A DNA stretch of 64,000 bases from Marinobacter mobilis (GTDB taxonomy: Bacteria; Pseudomonadota; Gammaproteobacteria; Pseudomonadales; Oleiphilaceae), in NCBI RefSeq assembly GCF_900106945.1, contig NZ_FNNE01000007.1, positions 186,001 to 250,000 of the forward strand, in the 5' to 3' direction. A program made the translations under genes and the position numbers. The notes beneath the pieces were generated by a model. It made no database searches. It was not told the DNA's origin and saw only the letters and a program-made list of their open reading frames with translations. This document shows, in pieces, positions 19,370 to 29,305 of the stretch. The stretch's first letter is position 1, and every line of letters starts with the position of its first letter.

Positions 19370-20465
19370 TTACAGGGCCATTTTCAGGCTGGCTTCGATG
19401 AACTTGTCGATATCGCCATCCAGCACGGCCTGGGTATTGCTGGTTTCAACCTTGGTACGCAGATCTTTGACCCGACTGTCGTCGAGGACATAGGAACGGA
19501 TCTGGCTACCCCAGCCGATATCGGCCTTGGAGTCTTCCAGCTTCTGTTTCTCGGCGTTGCGCTTCTGCATCTCAAACTCGAACAGTTTGGCCTTGAGCTG
19601 CTTCATGGCCTGATCCTTGTTCTGGTGCTGACTGCGCCCAGCCTGACAGGCCACCACAATACCGGTCGGATTGTGAGTCAGTCGAACCGCAGATTCGGTC
19701 CGGTTAACGTGCTGACCACCGGCGCCGGATGCCCGGTAAACGTCTACCCGGAGATCAGCCGGATTAATCTCGATCTCGAAACTGTCATCCACCTCCGGCG
19801 ATACAAACACCGATGAGAAGGAGGTGTGGCGACGGTTGCCAGAGTCAAACGGCGACTTACGCACCAAACGGTGAACACCGGTCTCGGTCCGCAGCCAGCC
19901 GTAGGCGTATTCGCCCTGGAAATGCACCGTGGCGCTCTTGATGCCGGCAACTTCGCCGTCCTGGGCCTCGACAATCTCGGTTTTGAAACCGTGGCGCTCG
20001 CCCCAGCGCAGGAACATACGAAGCAGCATGTTGGCCCAGTCCTGGGCTTCGGTGCCGCCAGAACCGGCCTGGATATCCAGGTAGGCGTTGTTGGCGTCCA
20101 TTTCACCGGAGAACATGCGGCGGAACTCAAGTTTCTGCAGGTCGCCGTCCAGTTCTTCCAGGTCGGCGGTAATTTCCCCGACGGTACCCTCATCGTCCTC
20201 TTCCACCGCAATTTCCAGCAACCCCTCGGCATCTTCCAGGCCGGAGGTCAGGTTATTGATGGTGTTGACGATCAGTTCCAGGTCAGAGCGCTCCTTACCC
20301 AGTGCCTGGGCACGGTCGGGCTCATCCCAGACCTTCGGATCTTCCAGTTCGCGCTCTACTTCGACCAGCCGTTCACTACGGTGATCGTAGTCAAAGATAC
20401 CCCCTAAGCGCATCAGTGCGCTCACGAAGCTCTTTGATCTTCGTCACTATGGGATTGATTTCCAT
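19370..20465 (-). CDS. prfB: Peptide chain release factor 2, with programmed +1 frameshift
   Basis: RF2 recognises UGA and UAA stops. The complete gene is two frames: an ATG at 20465 gives 24 codons ([13 protein letters not shown] ... ALRGYL) ending at an in-frame TGA (20393-20391). Reading then continues in the +1 frame as DYDHRSERL and onward to 19370, about 365 residues in all. The slip site CTTTGAC and the AGGGGG internal Shine-Dalgarno just before TAT-CTT are the classic autoregulatory RF2 elements: low RF2 allows slippage. GGQ ([17 protein letters not shown]) and the RF2-type SPF anticodon-like motif (KSPFDSG) are present. Confidence 0.97.
20390..20404 (-). promoter_or_regulatory. RF2 programmed frameshift signal
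   Basis: On the minus strand the sequence AGGGGGTATCTTTGAC contains an internal Shine-Dalgarno (AGGGGG) three bases before the slippery CTT, followed by the UGA stop and C. This context matches the E. coli prfB recoding site and makes RF2 synthesis respond inversely to RF2 level. Confidence 0.95.
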
Positions 20466-20633
20466 GAAACCGTTTCTCACCTTGCAGATAGCACAATTGC
20501 CCGCGACCGACGCAGGAAAGACGGTCGTCACAGGCACATAAAATCAGACGCGGCATTTTACCGGAAAACCGGGGGTAAATCAGCCTGAGTGGCGCGGGGT
20601 AGGTAAAGTTTCTGACAGCAGGGAGAAGCGCCG

Positions 20634-22364
20634 CTAGAGCGGCTCCAGATAGTCCACCAGCAACTGCAGACTGGTGCGACCACGAAAGGTGTTGGCGTCG
20701 GGCTTGTAAACGACCCGGGCACCACAGCGGGTGTAGTCCGGCACCTCAGCCCCGGTATTGAAGGCGATGGCATCAACGATGTCGCCACCGCTGCGCGGGC
20801 GCAGCACCATTTTCAGATGATTCTCACCGACGACACGCTGACTGATCACATCGAATTCACCATCGAACAGCGGTTCCGGAAAATGCTGCCCCCAGGGGCC
20901 CGCACGCCGCAGCAAGGCTGCAGTTTCCAGGCTCAGCTCCTCAGGTGCCAGCGGGCCATCCGTCGTAATGACGGCCTCCAGATCCGCCGCTGAAATCGTC
21001 GTGCGTACGGCCTCGTCGAACGCCGCGGCAAAGGCATCCAGATCGCGGCGGGCAATGGTCATGCCCGCAGCCATGGCGTGGCCACCGTACTTCTTCAGCA
21101 TGCCCGGGTTACGGGCGTCGACCACCGCAAGCACATCACGAATGTGCAATCCGGGGATGGAGCGCGCAGAACCCTTGAGTTCCTCCCCCGCCTCATCCGG
21201 CGCAAAGGCAATGACCGGGCGGTGGGTTTGCTCACGTAGCCGGGCTGCCAGGATACCGATAACCCCCTGATGCCAGTCGGGATCAAAAAGCGCCAAACCC
21301 CAGGGCAATCCCTCAATATCCAGCGACATGGAGGCTAGCAGGTCCTGAGCCTGATGTTTCATGTCCTTCTCGATGGTGCGCCGCTCGCGATTGAAGGTAT
21401 CGAGTTCCTTCGCCAGCCGTAACGCCTCATCCCGACCATCGGCCAGCAAGCAGGCGATACCTACACTCATATCATCCAGGCGCCCGGCCGCATTAAGCCG
21501 GGGCCCAACCACAAAGCCCAGATCCATCGCACTGATCCGTCGGTAATCGCGCCCGGCAACTTCGAGCAACGCCAGAATGCCAGGACGCGCTTCGCCCTGG
21601 CGAATCCGCCGCAGTCCCTGTTCGACAAAAATCCGGTTGTTGTGATCAAGCGGCACGACATCCGCCACGGTGCCCAGCGCCACCAGGTCCAGCAAAGTAC
21701 CAAGATTTGGCTGTGGCTCCGGTAGTTCGCCCCGCTCCCGCAGGTAACGCCGCAGCGCCGTCAGCACATAGAACATGACACCCACACCCGCCGCGTTCTT
21801 GCTCAGGAACTCACAACCGGGCTGATTCGGATTCACGATCGCATCGGCGTCAGGAAGTGACTCTCCCGCCAGGTGATGGTCAGTGACCACAACCTTTACG
21901 CCCATTTCCCGGGCTACCCTGACGCCGTCGAGCGCAGAGATACCGTTATCAACCGTCACCAAAAGGTCCGGCAGCGCGTTCTCTTCCTGCAAACGGTAGA
22001 GAATACCCGGCGTTAATCCATAACCGTCGGCGAAGCGACTGGGAACCCGAAAATCGATGTCCCCCACCCCCAACATCGTCAGTCCAAGTACGGCTACTGC
22101 GGTACTGGTGGCGCCGTCGGCATCAAAGTCGCCGAGCACCAGAACCCGCCGCCCTTCGCGGATGGCCTCGGCCAGCAATTCGACCGCCCGATCAATCCCC
22201 CGCAGCTGAAACGGCGACGCCAGATGTTTGAGCGCATAGTCCAGCTGCACGTCGGACGATACGCCACGGGCACCATAGAGCCGACGAAGCAAGGGAGGGA
22301 GTTCGAGTCCCCATTCCGGAACAGTATCCGGAACGGGGCGACGGAGGATTTTCTTGGTGGTCAT
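20634..22364 (-). CDS. recJ: Single-strand 5'-3' exonuclease RecJ
   Basis: RecJ degrades single-stranded DNA 5' to 3' in RecFOR recombination and mismatch repair. DHH-family motifs are visible: DFDADGATST, the DHH-like TDHHLAGE, and the DHHA1-type GHAMAAGMTI near residue 440. The open frame continues to 22472, but I choose the ATG at 22364 (MTTKKILRRPVP), giving 576 residues, the normal length; the extra 36 codons look non-coding. A 6-bp hairpin (20629-20642) spans the stop. It lies between thrC and prfB on the same strand, a common order. Confidence 0.95.
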   Translation of the reverse strand: MTTKKILRRPVPDTVPEWGLELPPLLRRLYGARGVSSDVQLDYALKHLASPFQLRGIDRAVELLAEAIREGRRVLVLGDFDADGATSTAVAVLGLTMLGVGDIDFRVPSRFADGYGLTPGILYRLQEENALPDLLVTVDNGISALDGVRVAREMGVKVVVTDHHLAGESLPDADAIVNPNQPGCEFLSKNAAGVGVMFYVLTALRRYLRERGELPEPQPNLGTLLDLVALGTVADVVPLDHNNRIFVEQGLRRIRQGEARPGILALLEVAGRDYRRISAMDLGFVVGPRLNAAGRLDDMSVGIACLLADGRDEALRLAKELDTFNRERRTIEKDMKHQAQDLLASMSLDIEGLPWGLALFDPDWHQGVIGILAARLREQTHRPVIAFAPDEAGEELKGSARSIPGLHIRDVLAVVDARNPGMLKKYGGHAMAAGMTIARRDLDAFAAAFDEAVRTTISAADLEAVITTDGPLAPEELSLETAALLRRAGPWGQHFPEPLFDGEFDVISQRVVGENHLKMVLRPRSGGDIVDAIAFNTGAEVPDYTRCGARVVYKPDANTFRGRTSLQLLVDYLEPL

Positions 22365-22386
22365 AGAAACGCAGAGGGGGTCGCGA

Positions 22387-23787
22387 TCAGGCGAGCTTCC
22401 AGTGACTTGCAATGAATGACTGCACTGAAGACAGATCGTTATCGAGCACCGTACAACGCTCCTCACGCTCAAACAGATCCGCCATGTGAGGCGGCAACTG
22501 CGGCTTGACGCTCAGCCCTGCCTCGGCGATGGCATCCGGGAACTTCGCCGGGTGCGCGGTGCCCAGGGTTACCATGGGTACGCTGGCATCGCGACGACAG
22601 TTCCTGGCCGCACGAACACCGATGGCCGTATGGGGATCAAGCAGATATTCATTGCGCTCAAAGATTTCGCGAATCGTCTCGCAGGTGCCCTTGTCGTCCA
22701 CCGCATCGCTGTCAAACAGTTTGCGGGCGTGACGCCAGCGGTAATCCTCGATGCTGACCGGTCCCTTCTGGGCACGTTCCAACAGGTCTTTCACCAGACC
22801 GCCATCACGACCGTGCAGGTCAAACAGCAGGCGCTCGAAGTTACTGGACACCATGATATCCATACTTGGCGAGAGCGTGTGCTCAAGCTGATGTTGCTCG
22901 TAGCGGTTGCCGCTCATGAAACGATGCAGGATGTCATTGCGATTGGTGGCAATCACCAACTGGGAAATTGGCAGCCCCATTTTCTTGGCCAGATAACCGG
23001 CAAAGATATCACCGAAATTCCCTGTCGGTACTGAGAACGCCAAGCTGCGATCAGGACCGCCCAGCGCCAGCGAGGCCTGGAAGTAGTAAACAATCTGGGC
23101 CATGATCCGCGCCCAGTTGATGGAGTTGACCGCCGCCAGCTGGGTTTTGCCACCCAGGAACGACTGGTCACCAAAGCTCTCCTTGACCATGCGCTGGCAA
23201 TCGTCGAAGTTGCCGCGAACCGCAATGTTGTGGATGTTGTCACCCAGCACGGTGGTCATCTGACGACGCTGCACCTCAGACACCCGCTCATGGGGGTGCA
23301 GGATAAAAATATCCACGTGTTCGCAGTGACGACAGCCTTCGATGGCCGCAGAACCGGTGTCACCAGAGGTTGCCCCCATAATGACCACGTGCTGCTTGCG
23401 CTTCTCGAGTACGTAATCAAGCAAACGACCCAGCAATTGCAGAGCGAAGTCCTTGAACGCCAGGGTTGGACCACGGAACAGCTCCATCACCCATTCGTTG
23501 CTGTCCAGCTGAACCAGCGGGGCAACGGCATCGTGACTGAAGCCCTTGTAGGTTTCATTCAGCATTTCCCGGAAATCATCCGCCGGGATGGCATCGTCAA
23601 CAAACGGATGCATAACGTTGAAAGCAAGTTCGCTGTAGGACAGACCACGCCAGCTACGAATTTCCTCAACGCTGAAATGAGGCAGGGATTCCGGTACGTA
23701 CAGCCCGCCATCGCTGGCCAGACCGGCCAGCAGGACGTCCTCAAAACCCAACGCGGGCGCCTCGCCCCGTGTACTGATGTATCTCAC
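22387..23787 (-). CDS. thrC: Threonine synthase
   Basis: PLP-dependent enzyme converting O-phosphohomoserine to threonine. The 466-residue protein has the PLP lysine in PTLAFKDFALQLLG and the phosphate-binding MGATSGDTGSAA, plus the N-terminal signature MRYISTRGEAPALGFEDVLL shared by the long Pseudomonas-type ThrC. It starts 12 nt after hom, so hom-thrC form an operon for the last two committed threonine steps that use homoserine (the kinase gene is not here). Confidence 0.97.
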   Translation of the reverse strand: MRYISTRGEAPALGFEDVLLAGLASDGGLYVPESLPHFSVEEIRSWRGLSYSELAFNVMHPFVDDAIPADDFREMLNETYKGFSHDAVAPLVQLDSNEWVMELFRGPTLAFKDFALQLLGRLLDYVLEKRKQHVVIMGATSGDTGSAAIEGCRHCEHVDIFILHPHERVSEVQRRQMTTVLGDNIHNIAVRGNFDDCQRMVKESFGDQSFLGGKTQLAAVNSINWARIMAQIVYYFQASLALGGPDRSLAFSVPTGNFGDIFAGYLAKKMGLPISQLVIATNRNDILHRFMSGNRYEQHQLEHTLSPSMDIMVSSNFERLLFDLHGRDGGLVKDLLERAQKGPVSIEDYRWRHARKLFDSDAVDDKGTCETIREIFERNEYLLDPHTAIGVRAARNCRRDASVPMVTLGTAHPAKFPDAIAEAGLSVKPQLPPHMADLFEREERCTVLDNDLSSVQSFIASHWKLA

Positions 23788-23799
23788 GTTATCTTCCTG

Positions 23800-25101
23800 T
23801 TAACTGAAATTTTCTGCTCGGATTCGAACCACTGGGCCATCAATGTCATCCAGGGCTTCCAGATCGGCAATCGCCTGATTCATCTGCCGTTCCTGCACGG
23901 TGTGCGTCAGCATGATGACCGGAATCTTGCCATTATCGAGCTCGGACTCTTTCTGGACAACGGATTCGATATTGATGCCGTGCTCACTGAGCACCGAGGA
24001 AATCTTGGCCAGCACACCCGGATGATCCTCCGCGTGCACTCGCAGATAGTAGGCAGAATGGATTTCTTCCACCGGCAACACCGGCAGCTCCTCCATCGCG
24101 CCCGGCTCAAAGCCCAGGTAGGGAACCTTCTGGGCACTGCCATGGGAAACCGTACGGGCCACATCAACCACATCGGCAATGACCGCAGAGGCCGTGGCTT
24201 CAGCCCCGGCTCCGGCGCCGTAGTACATGGTCTGACCAACCGCGTCACCATCGACCAGCACGGCATTAAGCACGCCATCCACCTGGGCGATCAGCAGATC
24301 TTTTGGCACCAGGGTCGGGTGTACCCGCAGCTCGATCCCGTCTTCACGGCGGCGGGCAATCCCCAGGTGCTTGATGCGATAACCCAGCAACTCGGCGTGT
24401 TCGATATCGTAGGGAGTCACCTTTGAAATGCCTTCGGTGTAGGCCCGCTCGAACTGCAGCGGCACACCGAACCCGGTCGATGCCAGGATGGTCAGCTTGT
24501 GAGCCGCGTCAATACCTTCAACGTCGAAGGTTGGATCGGCCTCAGCATAACCCAACGCCTGAGCTTCCTTGAGTACATCAGCAAACTCCCGGCCAGCGCG
24601 CATTTCAGTCAGTATAAAGTTGCCGGTACCGTTGATAATGCCTGCAAGCCAGTCGATCCGGTTCGCCACCAGACCTTCCCGCAGCGCCTTGATCACTGGA
24701 ATACCACCAGCAACACCTGCCTCAAAGGCCACGATGACGCCTTTCGCCTCAGCAGCCTCAAAAATCTCATTGCCATGAACCGCAATCAGAGCCTTGTTGG
24801 CCGTAACCACGTGCTTGCCGTTAGCGATAGCCGCCATGACCAGCTCGCGGGCCACGTCATAACCACCAATCAGCTCCACCACGATATCAATATCAGGATC
24901 GTTGACGACGTCAAAAATATCCTGGCTGAACGGAATATCGCCCAATTCGATACTTTCGTTCTGCCTGCGGCTGGCCACACGGCCAATCCGGATCGAACAA
25001 CCTGCTCGCCCCGCAATCAGGCTGGCGTTCCGGCTCAGTACACTAAAGGTACCTCCGCCGACTGTCCCCAGCCCACAGATTCCGACTCTGACGTCTTTCA
25101 A
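23800..25101 (-). CDS. hom: Homoserine dehydrogenase
   Basis: Reduces aspartate semialdehyde to homoserine with NAD(P)H. The 433-residue, stand-alone (not aspartokinase-fused) type has the Rossmann motif VGICGLGTVGGGTF at the start, the catalytic-domain segments GIINGTGNFILTEM and AEADPTFDVEGIDAAHKL, and a C-terminal ACT domain from about residue 350 (YYLRVHAEDHPGVLAKISSV) for threonine feedback. It heads hom-thrC. Confidence 0.97.
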   Translation of the reverse strand: MKDVRVGICGLGTVGGGTFSVLSRNASLIAGRAGCSIRIGRVASRRQNESIELGDIPFSQDIFDVVNDPDIDIVVELIGGYDVARELVMAAIANGKHVVTANKALIAVHGNEIFEAAEAKGVIVAFEAGVAGGIPVIKALREGLVANRIDWLAGIINGTGNFILTEMRAGREFADVLKEAQALGYAEADPTFDVEGIDAAHKLTILASTGFGVPLQFERAYTEGISKVTPYDIEHAELLGYRIKHLGIARRREDGIELRVHPTLVPKDLLIAQVDGVLNAVLVDGDAVGQTMYYGAGAGAEATASAVIADVVDVARTVSHGSAQKVPYLGFEPGAMEELPVLPVEEIHSAYYLRVHAEDHPGVLAKISSVLSEHGINIESVVQKESELDNGKIPVIMLTHTVQERQMNQAIADLEALDDIDGPVVRIRAENFS

Positions 25102-25214
25102 ACTCTCACCTCTGATCGTGATGGATTCCTGTGCGACGGCATAGTATACCGACTAACACCGCCCATGTGTTAAGTAGCCAGACTCAAGGAGCCCCGGATT
25201 AATACCGAAAGACG

Positions 25215-25961
25215 TTAAAGGAGACCCATGCCCTGGGCCAGCTGGTCAGCGGGCATATAACCGCGAACCATCTTGCCATCCTCCAGTATGATGGCTGGCG
25301 TTCCGGTCACACCAACTTCATGCCCCAAGCGATACTGGGCCTCGACCGGGTTTTCACAACTGAGAGTTTCCACAGCGCGCCCGCCCTTGGCGGCATCCAT
25401 CGCGGCCATCGAGTCGTCGGCGCACCAGACCGACTCATACTTGACAAAGGAAGGCGTTCCCGGCCCTGAACGAGGGAAACCGTAGTAGTGGACGGTAATG
25501 CCAAGTTCATTGAGGCGAGGCACCTCGTTGTGCAGCTTGCGGCAGTAGGGGCAATCAATATCGGTAAACACCGAAATCACCGCTTTCTGCTCACCGTTGG
25601 CCGGGAAACTGATCACCCCATCGGCACCAAACTCGTCCAGCAGGCTTACCCGTTCGGCAGACCGGGCGGCTTCAGTGACATTGACCAGACCGCCTGAAGT
25701 CAGCTGCAGCATATCGCCGGTGAGCAGGAAATCACCGCCCTCCGTCGTGTAGACCCGCTCCCCCTTGGCCGTGACCACTTCATAAAGACCGGACGCCGCT
25801 GTTGGGCGAACGGTCACATCGCCCAGCGCCGGCAGACTCCGGGACAGCTTTTCAGCGATCGCATCTTCGGTTTCCCCCGCCAGGGCCAACCCCGAAACCG
25901 GGAGCAATGACATCACTGCCAGCGAAACAAACCCGCGAGTCATTTTTTTCATTCTCGACAT
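25215..25961 (-). CDS. dsbC: Thiol:disulfide interchange protein DsbC
   Basis: Periplasmic disulfide isomerase. The open frame runs to 26084; I choose the ATG at 25961 because AGGA lies 6 nt upstream and translation opens with a signal peptide (MSRMKKMTRGFVSLAVMSLL to LALA-GE, cleavage near residue 28). The 248-residue product has the N-terminal dimerisation domain and a thioredoxin fold with the active site CPYC at 137-140 and the cis-proline region VTGTPAIIL. Located between xerD and hom, as in many relatives. Confidence 0.93.
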   Translation of the reverse strand: MSRMKKMTRGFVSLAVMSLLPVSGLALAGETEDAIAEKLSRSLPALGDVTVRPTAASGLYEVVTAKGERVYTTEGGDFLLTGDMLQLTSGGLVNVTEAARSAERVSLLDEFGADGVISFPANGEQKAVISVFTDIDCPYCRKLHNEVPRLNELGITVHYYGFPRSGPGTPSFVKYESVWCADDSMAAMDAAKGGRAVETLSCENPVEAQYRLGHEVGVTGTPAIILEDGKMVRGYMPADQLAQGMGLL

Positions 25962-26090
25962 ATCCATTCCTATTGTGTTCCGACGGCTCTGAAAGCTGCG
26001 TCCGGGAATGCCGGAAATCCCGAACGGCCGAAATTCCTGCGACCGCAGTCGCGACCAAAAGTTCAATGTACCAAGGCGAGCCACACTTTC

Positions 26091-27035
26091 CTAACCCCGC
26101 GGATGATGCTCCAGATGCAGCGACTTCAGGCGCTGTCGAGCCACGTGGGTATAGATCTGTGTCGTCGACAGATCGGAATGCCCCAACAACATCTGTACGA
26201 CCCGCAGATCAGCACCATGATTCAGCAAATGAGTGGCAAAAGCGTGACGCAGGGTGTGCGGCGACAAATGCTTGTGAATACCGGCACGGCCGGCATAATG
26301 CTTGATCCGGTGCCAGAAAGTCTGACGGGTCATTGCCTTGGGCTCACGCCCCGGAAACAGGGCATCGCTCACACGCCCCTTAAGCAATACCCCGCGCCCG
26401 TCACGCACGTAGCGCAACAACCAGTCCACAGCCTCTTCGCCCAGTGGCACCAGCCGGTCCTTACCACCCTTGCCTGTGACCCGCACCACACCCTGCCGAC
26501 TGTTCACCTGATCGACCCGCAGGTTAACCAGCTCAGATACCCGCAGACCGCAGCCATAGAGAATTTCCAGCATCGCCTTGTCGCGAAGCTCGATAGGCTC
26601 ATCGACGTCCGGTTCAGACAGCAAACGTTCGACATCATCTTCCGACAGAGAGTCTGGCAGTTTCCGAGGCTGCCGAGGGCTGTCAATGCGCAGGGTCGGA
26701 TCCTCACCAATTACCCCTTCCCGCAGCAGGTAGCGATAAAACCGTCGCAGACAGGAAAGCCGGCGCGCCGCAGTTGAGCTGGCCCGCCCTTCAGCCAGCC
26801 CCCGCGCCATCCAGTCCAGCACGTCTAACCGACTTGCGCCGGACAACAGTCGCCCGTAACGATGCTCCGACAGCCACGCCGCCAGGCGCTCAAGATCACT
26901 ACGGTAGGCGGCCCGGGTATTTTCGCCAAGCCCGTCTTCCAGCCAGAGCGCATCACAGAAGCGACCAATCAGTTCGGCGTTTTCCGCCTCCAATGCAGCT
27001 TGCACAGCTCCCCCGATACCTTCACGACAGCCCAC
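26091..27035 (-). CDS. xerD: Site-specific tyrosine recombinase XerD
   Basis: XerD acts with XerC at dif to resolve chromosome dimers. The catalytic residues are visible: Arg in GCGLRVSELVNL, Lys in GKGGKDRLVPLG, His-x-x-Arg in SPHTLRHAFATHLL, His in LLGHSDLSTTQ and Tyr in IYTHVA. The N-terminal SAM-like domain has DALWLEDGLGENTRAAYRSD. The frame starts with GTG at 27035; a second GTG at 27005 fits the usual 298-304-residue length better. Position next to dsbC supports XerD rather than a phage integrase. Confidence 0.93.
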   Translation of the reverse strand: MGCREGIGGAVQAALEAENAELIGRFCDALWLEDGLGENTRAAYRSDLERLAAWLSEHRYGRLLSGASRLDVLDWMARGLAEGRASSTAARRLSCLRRFYRYLLREGVIGEDPTLRIDSPRQPRKLPDSLSEDDVERLLSEPDVDEPIELRDKAMLEILYGCGLRVSELVNLRVDQVNSRQGVVRVTGKGGKDRLVPLGEEAVDWLLRYVRDGRGVLLKGRVSDALFPGREPKAMTRQTFWHRIKHYAGRAGIHKHLSPHTLRHAFATHLLNHGADLRVVQMLLGHSDLSTTQIYTHVARQRLKSLHLEHHPRG

Positions 27036-27133
27036 AAACTGCCACCATACTGACTAAGCGCACCTCTGCCAATCGCCCGCGACGGCAAAACGCAAACACC
27101 GGCTCAACCCAACCCAGAAGCAATTCACGGACA

Positions 27134-27166
27134 CAAAAAAAGGCAGCCATTGGCTGCCTCTTTTTT
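27134..27166 (-). terminator. Terminator after rplS
   Basis: AGGCAGCC / GGCTGCCT (27141-27148 and 27152-27159) form an 8-bp stem with a 3-nt loop. It is flanked by seven A on the left and a CTTTTTT run on the right, so it can terminate in both directions. It lies 65 nt after the rplS stop and ends the rpsP-rimM-trmD-rplS transcript. Confidence 0.85.
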
Positions 27167-27223
27167 CTGACCCGAAACCGGGCCAGCCATTCTGCCTGCT
27201 GCAGACTCCCCGAGGGAGAGCTA

Positions 27224-27580
27224 TCAGCCCAGCTTCTCTTTGATACGAGCAGCCTTACCAGACAGGTCACGCAGGTAGTACAGCTTGGCCTGGCGAACGT
27301 CACCGCGACGCTTGACGGTGATGCTGTCGATCAGCTTGGAGAAAGTCTGGAAAGTACGCTCAACGCCCACGCCGTAAGAAATCTTACGAACAGTGAAGGA
27401 AGAGTTCAGGCCGCGGTTACGCTTACCGATAACCACACCTTCGAACGCCTGCAGACGCTCACGGTTGCCCTCTGTTACACGAACCTGAACAACCACAGTG
27501 TCACCCGGCGCAAAGGCAGGGATTTCCTTGGTCATCTGTTCTGCTTCAATCTGACTGATGATGTTGTTCTTGCCGCTCAT
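27224..27580 (-). CDS. rplS: 50S ribosomal protein L19
   Basis: L19 sits at the 30S-50S interface. The 118-residue sequence has the conserved [51 protein letters not shown] and [25 protein letters not shown]. It is the last gene of the canonical rpsP-rimM-trmD-rplS operon, 37 nt after trmD. Confidence 0.98.
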   Translation of the reverse strand: MSGKNNIISQIEAEQMTKEIPAFAPGDTVVVQVRVTEGNRERLQAFEGVVIGKRNRGLNSSFTVRKISYGVGVERTFQTFSKLIDSITVKRRGDVRQAKLYYLRDLSGKAARIKEKLG

Positions 27581-27617
27581 CGTATGCTCCTGATACCCAA
27601 TCTCTCAATGCCCTGAT

Positions 27618-28364
27618 TTATTCAGTGGCACCCGGTTCATTTAAAATTTCATCCAGCAGCTCACGCTCTTCGTCCGTAAACACCCGCTGTTCCAGCAGGT
27701 CGGGGCGTCGCTCCCGGGTTCGCCTCAGCGACTGTTTCAGCCGCCAACGCCGGATCTGATCATGGTGACCGCTCAACAGTACATCCGGCACCGCCTGACC
27801 TTCGTATACTTCCGGCCGGGTGTAGTGCGGACAATCCAGCAAACCGTCGGCAAACGAATCCTGCTCTGCCGACTGCGCATGACCCAGCGCTCCGGGGATG
27901 AGGCGTGTAACCGCATCAATGACAGCCATGGCTGCCAACTCGCCACCGGACAAAACAAAGTCCCCCAGTGACACTTCCCGATCAATTTCCGATGCTATCA
28001 GGCGCTCATCGACACCCTCATAACGACCGGCAACCAGGATCAGGTTCTCTGTCGCTGCCAGCGACTCGACAACCCCCTGGCTCAATGGTTCTCCCTGCGG
28101 CGAGAGATATACAACGCAGGCTTTGCCTGGCGCAGCCTCCCGGGCAGCGTGGATGGCATCCCGGAGTGGCTGAATTTTCATCAGCATTCCGGGACCACCG
28201 CCATAAGGGCGATCATCCACAGTACGGTGACGGTCATGGGTGAAATCCCGAGGATTCCAGCACTGGAACGTCAGCAGCCCATCACGAACCGCCCGACCAG
28301 TAACCCCAACATCCGTTACCGCTGGAAACATTTCCGGAAAAAGACTGACGGCACCAATCCACAC
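27618..28364 (-). CDS. trmD: tRNA (guanine-N1)-methyltransferase TrmD
   Basis: Methylates G37 of tRNAs next to the anticodon, preventing +1 frameshifts. The 248-residue SPOUT enzyme has [18 protein letters not shown], the knot region [14 protein letters not shown], the motif [18 protein letters not shown], and [13 protein letters not shown]. It lies 3 nt after rimM in the ribosomal operon. Confidence 0.98.
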   Translation of the reverse strand: MWIGAVSLFPEMFPAVTDVGVTGRAVRDGLLTFQCWNPRDFTHDRHRTVDDRPYGGGPGMLMKIQPLRDAIHAAREAAPGKACVVYLSPQGEPLSQGVVESLAATENLILVAGRYEGVDERLIASEIDREVSLGDFVLSGGELAAMAVIDAVTRLIPGALGHAQSAEQDSFADGLLDCPHYTRPEVYEGQAVPDVLLSGHHDQIRRWRLKQSLRRTRERRPDLLEQRVFTDEERELLDEILNEPGATE

Positions 28365-28367
28365 CCG

Positions 28368-28895
28368 TCAGAACTCCGGATCCCAATCCACCACCAGCTT
28401 GCCCGAAGCAAGATCGATCTCCCGGACCACCTGATCGGGGAGATAAGGAAGCAAGCGCTCCCTCTGGTCAATGGACTCGGACGACGGCCTAACGACCAGA
28501 ACATCATTAGAACCCGTTTCCATCAGGTGATGGACGACTCCCAGACATTCGCCCTGGACCGTCAACACCACCAGTCCTTCCAACTGATGCCAGTAAAATT
28601 CACCCGCAGGCAAATCCGGCAGATCAGCGGTCGGAACGACAATTTCAGCACCACAGTAGGTACGGGCAACCTCGCGATCGCTCACACCATCAATCTGGAC
28701 TACGATACCAGCACCATGACGCCGGCCCTCGGTCATCTTGACCGGTCGCCGCTTACCATCCTGAACCAGTGTCCAGTTACGGTAACCGAGAATGCCGTCG
28801 ATAGGATCGGTATAGGAATACACCTTTACCCATCCTTTCACCCCATACACCGAGGTTATCCGGCCTATCACAGTATCCTGTGAACGCTGTGTCAT
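28368..28895 (-). CDS. rimM: 16S rRNA processing protein RimM
   Basis: Assembly factor for the 30S head domain. The 175-residue protein has the N-terminal RimM domain (IGRITSVYGVKGWVKVYSYTD) and a C-terminal PRC-barrel (FYWHQLEGLVVLTVQGECLG to LVVDWDPEF). It sits 28 nt downstream of rpsP and 3 nt before trmD. Confidence 0.97.
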   Translation of the reverse strand: MTQRSQDTVIGRITSVYGVKGWVKVYSYTDPIDGILGYRNWTLVQDGKRRPVKMTEGRRHGAGIVVQIDGVSDREVARTYCGAEIVVPTADLPDLPAGEFYWHQLEGLVVLTVQGECLGVVHHLMETGSNDVLVVRPSSESIDQRERLLPYLPDQVVREIDLASGKLVVDWDPEF

Positions 28896-28923
28896 GCCGT
28901 CTTACCCCGGATCAGAGTCAAAC

Positions 28924-29172
28924 TTACTCTGCGCCCTTCAGCAGCTGAGCAACGCGATCGCTGGCCTGAGCGCCTTGCGCCAGCCAGTGGTTCACGCGAT
29001 CACGATCAACGCGCAGACGCTCTTCCTGACCACGGGCAACCGGGTTAAAGAAACCAACACGCTCAATGAAACGACCGTCACGGGAGTTACGGCTGTCAGT
29101 GACTGTCAGATGGTAGAACGGGCGCTTCTTAGAGCCGCCACGAGCCAAACGGATTGTTACCATTTCGACCAA
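28924..29172 (-). CDS. rpsP: 30S ribosomal protein S16
   Basis: The 82-residue sequence has the conserved [40 protein letters not shown] and [20 protein letters not shown]. The frame's first Met precedes VEMVTIRL; a second ATG two codons on ([10 protein letters not shown]) gives the more typical S16 N-terminus at 29163. First gene of the rpsP-rimM-trmD-rplS operon, downstream of ffh. Confidence 0.97.
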   Translation of the reverse strand: MVEMVTIRLARGGSKKRPFYHLTVTDSRNSRDGRFIERVGFFNPVARGQEERLRVDRDRVNHWLAQGAQASDRVAQLLKGAE

Positions 29173-29305
29173 TATCCTGTTCAGTTGTACGAACTTTGTA
29201 CGATTCGAGCCAGAATTCTAGTTTCTGACACGAAGCCCCATACTCGAAAGGGGCGCTATTCTATGCTAAAAAACCGCCAAAGAAAACAGCTAATGCTTAC
29301 GGCTT

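Noticed and set aside
23230..24426. Long open frame (398 codons) on the plus strand
   Set aside because: Antisense to thrC and hom; shadow of their coding sequence.
26091..27035. Tyrosine recombinase as a mark of a mobile element
   Set aside because: Sequence and place next to dsbC indicate the chromosomal XerD; no attachment sites or phage genes nearby.
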